A stretch of DNA of 27,370 nt from Candidatus Saccharimonadota bacterium (GTDB lineage Bacteria > Patescibacteriota > Saccharimonadia > Saccharimonadales > Saccharimonadaceae), in the NCBI GenBank assembly GCA_017511405.1, contig JAFWKB010000017.1, positions 1 to 27,370 of the forward strand. Reading direction: 5' to 3'. Positions within the stretch are counted from its first letter, which is position 1; every line of letters begins with the position of its first letter. Of the stretch, positions 23,145 through 27,370 are shown in pieces. The notes beneath the pieces were generated by a model. The model was not told where the DNA came from. It worked only from the letters and a program-made list of their open reading frames with translations, and searched no databases. Both the position numbers and the translations under genes were made by a program.

Positions 23145-24253
23145 TCTGCACTCCTTATTCTTTCGTAAGTATCAAATGCGGATTTAATTACGTCATCCAT
23201 GTCGTAATACTTATATTCGGCAAGGCGGCCGCCAAAAATAACATTTTTCTCGTCTTTTGCGAGTTTTTTATACTCTTCGGCGAGACGATTATTACGCTCG
23301 TCGTTAATTGCGTAATATTTTTCCATGCCCGGCTTGTAGTCAGCGGGATATTCATAGGTGATAATAGTTTTATCGGATTTAGTATCTTCAAAATGTTTAT
23401 GTTCAATTACGCGCGTATAAGCTACTTCGTGTCCGGTATAGTTGACGACGGCGACTCCTTGATGGTTTTCTTCGTTCAAGGTTTCGGATTCAAACTTTAG
23501 CGAGCGCCAATCGAGATTTCCGAGTTTGTAATCAAAATATTCGTCGAGCGGACCAGTATAAACAATCTTGTCGGCAAGTTTTTCAAACTCGTCTCTATGT
23601 TCGAAAAAGTCGGTGTCGAGTTTTATTTCTATACCTGACAGCATATTTTCAACCATTTTCGTATATCCGCCGATAGGAATACCCTGATAACGGTCATTAA
23701 AATAGTTGTTGTCATAAATTAAGCGGACAGGAAGGCGAGTGATGATGGAGGCAGGAAGCTCTTTACAGTCACGGTTCCATTGTTTTTCAGTGTACTCTTT
23801 GATTAAGAGTTCATAAATCGTACGGCCAACGAGAGAGATGGCTTGTTCTTCAAGATTTTTAGGGGTATCCTTAATCTCTTTTCTTTCTTCGTTGATATGC
23901 CGAAGAGCATCAGCAGGAGTAAAACAGTCATCCCAAAGTTCAGCAAAGGTGTTCATGTTGAACGGAAGGTTAAAAATGCGGTTTTTAATTCGAGCTATGG
24001 GTGAATTCGTATAGCGATTGAACTCAGAGAAAGAGTTAACAAAATCCCAAACATCTTTATAGTTGGTATGGAAAATATGAGCGCCATATTTATGGACGTT
24101 GATTCCCTCTTGCTTTTCAGTATAGATATTGCCGGCGATATGATTGCGTTTTTCAATAACTAAAACTTTTTTACCATCTTTTTTGGCGAGGTTTGCAAAA
24201 GTTGCACCAAAAAGCCCAGAACCAACAATTAAATAGTTGTATTTTTTACTCAT
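23141..24253 (-). CDS. glf: UDP-galactopyranose mutase
   Basis: The 370-residue flavoprotein converts UDP-galactopyranose to UDP-galactofuranose. The dinucleotide fold is at YLIVGSGLFGATFA (7-20), with VIEKRNHIAGNIYTE (32-46) completing FAD binding. Further conserved pieces are HKYGAHIFHTN (54-64), FNLPFNMNTF, EYTEKQWN, RLPVRLIYDNNYFNDRYQGIPIGGY and GGRLAEYKYYDMD (341-353), holding the active-site arginine. Length is typical (about 365-395). It overlaps genes on both sides by 4 bases, so it is in the operon core. The polymer should contain galactofuranose. No UDP-glucose epimerase gene is in the window to supply UDP-galactose. Confidence 0.95.
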   Translation of the reverse strand: MSKKYNYLIVGSGLFGATFANLAKKDGKKVLVIEKRNHIAGNIYTEKQEGINVHKYGAHIFHTNYKDVWDFVNSFSEFNRYTNSPIARIKNRIFNLPFNMNTFAELWDDCFTPADALRHINEERKEIKDTPKNLEEQAISLVGRTIYELLIKEYTEKQWNRDCKELPASIITRLPVRLIYDNNYFNDRYQGIPIGGYTKMVENMLSGIEIKLDTDFFEHRDEFEKLADKIVYTGPLDEYFDYKLGNLDWRSLKFESETLNEENHQGVAVVNYTGHEVAYTRVIEHKHFEDTKSDKTIITYEYPADYKPGMEKYYAINDERNNRLAEEYKKLAKDEKNVIFGGRLAEYKYYDMDDVIKSAFDTYERIRSAE

Positions 24254-24963
24254 TTAGCTCCTTCCTTGAACAAAACACCTTTGGCGGTCTTAACGATACA
24301 TTTCAAATCTAGAAGCAAACTCCGGTTTTCTACATAGAAATATTCTTGAGAAAGACGTTCTTCGTAGTCGACGTCAGAACGACCGTTCGCCGCCCACCAA
24401 CCGGTAATCCCGGGACGAACCTTTTCATAGATTTCGTGATTACCATTATGTTTGTCGAGCTCGCCTTTGGTAAGCGGACGTGGGCCAACGAGCGACATGT
24501 CGCCTTTTAAGATATTCAGGAATTGGGGAAACTCGTCGAGAGATGTTTTTCTTAAAATCTTTCCCATTTTCGTAATTCGAGGATCATTTTCTAGTTTTTG
24601 ATACTTGTCCCATTCGGATTTTAGCTCGGGATTTTTTAGGAGTTCTTTTAGAAGCTCTTCGGCGTCCGTTACCATAGTGCGGAATTTGTAGAGTTTAAAG
24701 ATGTTACCATTTTTTCCGATGCGTTCTTGAGCATAGAAAACTGGGGCTGTGTCGGAGTGTAAAAGATAGGAAACTTTAACAATAACCATGATTGGAACAG
24801 TAAAAATGCAGCCGATAATGCCAAAGATAATATCAGTGCCGCGTTTAAGTATAAGATAAAAGAGGTCGAAGGCATCATTTACAACGGAGAAGAAGCGCGT
24901 ATTGACTATGCGTTTTTTTTCTGTTTTGGATATAGTTTTCTTAACAGTTACACCTTTGCTCAT
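24250..24963 (-). CDS. Undecaprenyl-phosphate sugar phosphotransferase (initiating enzyme)
   Basis: From the ATG at 24963 (MSKGVTVKK) the protein has 237 residues. It is the short catalytic form, with one membrane segment (about 40-65) and a cytoplasmic domain. Motifs of the WbaP/EpsL/PglC class are PVFYAQERIGKNG (74-86), LYKFRTM (91-97), LRKTSLDEFPQ (137-147), KGDMSLVGPRPL (153-164) and GITGWWAANGRSDVDYEERL (185-204). It transfers sugar-1-phosphate to undecaprenyl phosphate and so starts the repeat unit. It is the first gene of the polysaccharide operon. An in-frame start at 25002 would include the promoter; one at 24975 is possible (four residues longer). No Shine-Dalgarno is present. Confidence 0.9.
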   Translation of the reverse strand: MSKGVTVKKTISKTEKKRIVNTRFFSVVNDAFDLFYLILKRGTDIIFGIIGCIFTVPIMVIVKVSYLLHSDTAPVFYAQERIGKNGNIFKLYKFRTMVTDAEELLKELLKNPELKSEWDKYQKLENDPRITKMGKILRKTSLDEFPQFLNILKGDMSLVGPRPLTKGELDKHNGNHEIYEKVRPGITGWWAANGRSDVDYEERLSQEYFYVENRSLLLDLKCIVKTAKGVLFKEGAK

Positions 24964-24973
24964 ATTGAGATAC

Positions 24974-25002
24974 ATTTTACTATAATTTAGATATTTCGTC
25001 AA
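24974..25002 (-). promoter_or_regulatory. Promoter of the polysaccharide operon
   Basis: TTGACG at 25002-24997 and TAAAAT at 24979-24974 are 17 bases apart. The -10 ends 10 bases before the ATG at 24963, giving a leader of about 3-5 bases. It closely matches the kinase-gene promoter at 12924-12952, including a TATC just after the -10. Confidence 0.6.
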
Positions 25003-25056
25003 GTTTATGCTATATTATGAAAATGCTTGTAGTTTTATTTTTTGAGAAAAATGTTG

Positions 25057-25062
25057 TATAAT
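25057..25062 (+). promoter_or_regulatory. -10 element of rarA, leaderless start
   Basis: TATAAT at 25057-25062 ends 6 bases before the ATG at 25069, the same distance as in the capA-like and GH97 genes. There is no Shine-Dalgarno before this ATG and no convincing -35. Confidence 0.55.
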
Positions 25063-25068
25063 TTGCCC

Positions 25069-26280
25069 ATGAATAGAGTACCGCTTGCGGAAAGAATGAG
25101 ACCAAAGACACTAGACGACGTTATTGGACAGAACGAGATTATTGGGGATGGGAAGATTCTTACAGAGATTGTTAAAAAGGGCGAGCCGGTCAACTTAATC
25201 TTTTGGGGGCCACCGGGGACGGGCAAAACGACAATGGCGAAGATTTTAGCTCAAGAATATAATGCGGATTTTGTAGAGATTTCTGCAGTGACGAGCGGGA
25301 AAAAAGATATTGAACAGGTTGTTGAACGTGCAAAAGTGAACTGGAACTTAAAAACGCGGACAGTTTTATTTGTGGATGAAATTCATCGGTTTAATAAGGC
25401 CCAGCAAGATGCGTTTTTGCCGCACGTTGAGTCGGGGTTGATTATTCTAATTGGGGCGACGACAGAAAATCCGAGTTTTGAGGTTATTTCTCCGCTTTTA
25501 TCAAGAAGCCGAGTTGTTGTTGTTTCTCCGCTATCTAAAGATGCAATTAAAGATGTTATATATCGAGCAGGAGAAAAAGAGGGGTTTAAGGAGCGATTGA
25601 CCGAAGAAGGAGTCGATTATCTTGCCGAGCTCTCGGGCGGAGATGCGAGAAGCGCGCTTGGAGATTTAGAACTTGCGCTTTCGCTTGCTAAGGATAAAAT
25701 CGATGCAAAGATCGTCAAAGTTGCCGCAGGAACAAAAGTCCCGGGGTACGACAAGAAAGGCAACCAGCATTATGACAACATTTCTGCATTTATTAAATCG
25801 ATGCGCGGAAGCGACGTCGACGCGGCGCTTTATTATCTCGCAAGAATGGTTGAGGCTGGAGAAGACCCGAAATTTATTGCGAGAAGAATGGTAATTTTTG
25901 CAAGCGAAGATATTGGACTCGCCGGAAATGGGGCACTTAGTCTCGCAACGGCTTGCTTTCAAGCCGTTGAACGGGTTGGAATGCCAGAAAGCGGGTTGAT
26001 TCTTGCACATACGACAGTTGCGCTTGCAAAGTCGAAAAAGAGTCGAGATACGACAAATGCGTGGTTTGCCGCGCAAGATTTGGCAAGAAAGTCAATGGGA
26101 CTTCCGGTGCCTACCTGGCTTAGAAATGCGCCAACGAAATTAATGAAAGAACTCGGCTATGGGGCAGGACAAAAGTGGGAGACAGGGTTTCATCTTGATA
26201 AGAATTATCTTCCGGATGAGATTAAAAACCAAAAAATCTTTATCCAAAGCGGACCAGACCGCGACCCAAATCATCAATAA
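25069..26280 (+). CDS. rarA: RarA/MgsA AAA+ ATPase, replication-fork recombination factor
   Basis: Starting at 25069 (MNRVPLAERMRPKTLDDVIGQ) the protein has 403 residues, within the family range of about 420-450. An alternative start at 25042 overlaps the -10 box and adds nine non-conserved residues. Motifs are Walker A GPPGTGKTT (47-55), Walker B VLFVDEIHRF (99-108), sensor 1 LIGATTENPSFEV (127-139) and the arginine-finger region LLSRSRVVV (143-151). The C-terminal tetramerisation region has MRGSDVDAALYYLARMVEAGEDPKFIARRMVIFASEDIGLA. It acts on stalled replication forks and single-strand gaps, interacting with SSB. It diverges from the polysaccharide operon with a 105-base gap and precedes ppa. 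Confidence 0.95.
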   Translation: MNRVPLAERMRPKTLDDVIGQNEIIGDGKILTEIVKKGEPVNLIFWGPPGTGKTTMAKILAQEYNADFVEISAVTSGKKDIEQVVERAKVNWNLKTRTVLFVDEIHRFNKAQQDAFLPHVESGLIILIGATTENPSFEVISPLLSRSRVVVVSPLSKDAIKDVIYRAGEKEGFKERLTEEGVDYLAELSGGDARSALGDLELALSLAKDKIDAKIVKVAAGTKVPGYDKKGNQHYDNISAFIKSMRGSDVDAALYYLARMVEAGEDPKFIARRMVIFASEDIGLAGNGALSLATACFQAVERVGMPESGLILAHTTVALAKSKKSRDTTNAWFAAQDLARKSMGLPVPTWLRNAPTKLMKELGYGAGQKWETGFHLDKNYLPDEIKNQKIFIQSGPDRDPNHQ

Positions 26281-26282
26281 TA

Positions 26283-26291
26283 TGTTATAAT
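26283..26291 (+). promoter_or_regulatory. Extended -10 promoter of ppa
   Basis: TGTTATAAT, with the hexamer at 26286-26291, starts three bases after the rarA stop codon. The predicted leader of about 24 bases carries CGAGGA before the ATG at 26322, so this gene uses a conventional ribosome binding site, unlike rarA. Confidence 0.55.
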
Positions 26292-26321
26292 AAGATGGAA
26301 ATAATTTAAGCGAGGAAAAAT

Positions 26322-26963
26322 ATGGCTGATTTTAATAAAGTCTTAACTCCAGGAGAATACGAAAAAGGTGAAATCAACGTTGTAATTGAAATCCCAACCG
26401 GTTCAAATCACAAGATCGAGTGGGACAGAGAGCACGCCTGTTTTATGCTTGATCGAGTTGAACCAATTGCTTTCGCAAAACCTTGTAACTATGGTTTTAT
26501 TCCACAAACGATTGACGAAGACGGCGATGAACTTGATGCGCTCGTAATTACTGACCAACCGCTCACGACTGGGATTTGGCTCAAAGCTAGAATTCTTGGT
26601 GTAATGAAATTTGTCGATGGCGGAGAAGTTGACGACAAGATTATCGTAGTCCCGGTCGATGACAGGAATAATGGTGACAAGTATCAAAAACTCGAAGACC
26701 TGCCAAAACAACTTATCGAACAAATCAAATTCCACTTTAACCATTATAAAGATTTGAAGAAACCAGGTACGACAGAGGTTAAGGAATTTGCGGACGTCAA
26801 GACAGCAAAAAAGGTAATCAAAGATTCTATCGACCGTTATGTTGAGGCTCACCCTGAGGTAAAAGCAAAGAAAGAACTCTGCGAAACCGTGGACGAGGCA
26901 AAAGAGGCGCTTAGGCACGGAATTAATGAAGCTAAAAAAGCCTTCAAAGAAGCAACTGAGTAA
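26322..26963 (+). CDS. ppa: Family I inorganic pyrophosphatase
   Basis: The 213-residue protein hydrolyses pyrophosphate to two phosphates, driving nucleotide-sugar and polymer synthesis. Family I residues are visible: VVIEIPTGSNHKIEWD (20-35), RVEPIAFAKPCNYGFIPQTI (45-64), the signature DEDGDELDALV (65-75; D67, D69, D72 bind metal) and VPVDDRN with the metal-site aspartates. Bacterial enzymes are commonly about 170-180 residues. Here a lysine/glutamate-rich helical tail of about 40 residues follows the core (about 172-213, with KEALRHGINEAKKAFKEATE). GAGGA precedes the ATG. Confidence 0.95.
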   Translation: MADFNKVLTPGEYEKGEINVVIEIPTGSNHKIEWDREHACFMLDRVEPIAFAKPCNYGFIPQTIDEDGDELDALVITDQPLTTGIWLKARILGVMKFVDGGEVDDKIIVVPVDDRNNGDKYQKLEDLPKQLIEQIKFHFNHYKDLKKPGTTEVKEFADVKTAKKVIKDSIDRYVEAHPEVKAKKELCETVDEAKEALRHGINEAKKAFKEATE

Positions 26964-26973
26964 TATATATATC

Positions 26974-27000
26974 AAAATAGCCCCATATGGGGGCTATTTT
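26974..27000. terminator. Bidirectional intrinsic terminator between ppa and glyQS
   Basis: A perfect 11-bp stem pairs 26974-26984 with 26990-27000 around a 5-base loop. Its core is TAGCCCC/GGGGCTA and its ends are runs of A and T. On either strand the hairpin ends in a T-run, as expected between two convergent genes. Confidence 0.9.
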
Positions 27001-27017
27001 TGTTTGAGTTTTACGAT

Positions 27018-27370
27018 TTAGAGTTCTTCGGGCTTAATACGGATTTGTTCGGTCGTGTCGCGATCACGAACGGTGACCGTGCCATCCGTTAATGTGTCGA
27101 AATCAATTACGACGCATTTCGGAGTGCCGATTTCGTCTTGCTTGCGATAGCGTTTCCCAATATTTCCAGAATCGTCCCACGTGACAAAAGTATATTTTTC
27201 TTTGAGCAATTCGTAGACTTCTTTAGCTTTTTCGACAAGCTCGGGCTTGTTTTTGAGAAGTGGGGAGACGCAGAATTTATAAGGCGCAAGAGCAAACGGG
27301 AGTTTGAGGACGGTGCGAGTTTCTTCTTTTCCTTCAATTTTTTCTTCAGCATAGGCATTTGAGAGGACGG
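27018..27370 (-). CDS. glyQS: Glycyl-tRNA synthetase, C-terminal part (alpha2 type)
   Basis: The minus-strand frame is open from the right edge to a TAA at 27020-27018, giving the last 117 residues. It reads through the catalytic-core end and anticodon-binding domain: ETRTVLKLPFALAPYKFCVSPLL, FVTWDDSGNIGKRYRKQDEIGTP and VVIDFDTLTDGTVTVRDRDT. DDSGNIGKRYRRQDE-like and VRDRDT segments are strongly conserved in class II glycyl-tRNA synthetases of the alpha2 form. The enzyme charges tRNA-Gly. It converges with ppa across a strong terminator. The start lies outside the window. Confidence 0.93.
   Translation of the reverse strand, partial: VLSNAYAEEKIEGKEETRTVLKLPFALAPYKFCVSPLLKNKPELVEKAKEVYELLKEKYTFVTWDDSGNIGKRYRKQDEIGTPKCVVIDFDTLTDGTVTVRDRDTTEQIRIKPEEL

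Noticed and set aside
26295..26309. Four-codon upstream frame (ATG GAA ATA ATT TAA) in the ppa leader
   Set aside because: It lies only three bases past the -10, likely before the transcript start, so it would not be transcribed.

Overview
The window most resembles a Candidatus Saccharibacteria (TM7/CPR-type) chromosome segment. The reasons are an AT-rich sequence, the standard code with TGA used as stop, densely packed genes, and a Gram-positive-style capsule control set (LCP protein, fused Wzz/BY-kinase, PHP-type phosphatase) beside RarA, family I pyrophosphatase and alpha2-type glycyl-tRNA synthetase. This assignment is recognition from protein sequence without a database search; another CPR lineage or a Firmicute is possible.

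Left part (1-5600). The signal-peptide start of an unidentified exported protein runs off the left edge. Next is a membrane-anchored CapA-like protein, transcribed divergently from a GH97 glycoside hydrolase. The GH97 gene meets a convergent YcaO-domain gene tail to tail with a 25-bp overlap, and both proteins appear to lack their C-terminal domains. A DUF2130 coiled-coil protein follows.

Middle (5638-24963). This is one long minus-strand surface-polysaccharide locus, read right to left. It begins with a lipid-linked sugar phosphotransferase, UDP-galactopyranose mutase, a DUF4422 protein, a GT4 glycosyltransferase, a Stealth-type phosphotransferase, an EpsG/Wzy-like polymerase, a GT2 glycosyltransferase and a polysaccharide pyruvyl transferase family protein. 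It continues with a Wzx flippase, a nitroreductase-fold protein, an LCP ligase, the fused Wzz/BY-kinase and the PHP phosphatase. A 1697-residue acidic surface protein with its own promoter closes it. The implied pathway is initiation on undecaprenyl phosphate, assembly of a galactofuranose-containing repeat with possible phosphodiester or other decoration, flipping, polymerisation under tyrosine-kinase/phosphatase control, and attachment by LCP. Many genes overlap by 4-17 bp or lie 1-20 bp apart. Promoter-like sequences recur before the transferase, wzx, LCP, kinase and adhesin genes.

Right part (25069-27370). rarA and ppa run on the plus strand. They are separated from the convergent, edge-truncated glycyl-tRNA synthetase gene by a strong bidirectional hairpin terminator.

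Points worth a second look: the reciprocal truncation of GH97 and YcaO, a set of promoters placed so close to start codons that transcripts should be leaderless or nearly so, a matched promoter pair for the first polysaccharide gene and the chain-length kinase, and the duplicated modular adhesin. No tRNA, rRNA, CRISPR array or insertion sequence was seen, and no gap between genes exceeds about 160 bases.
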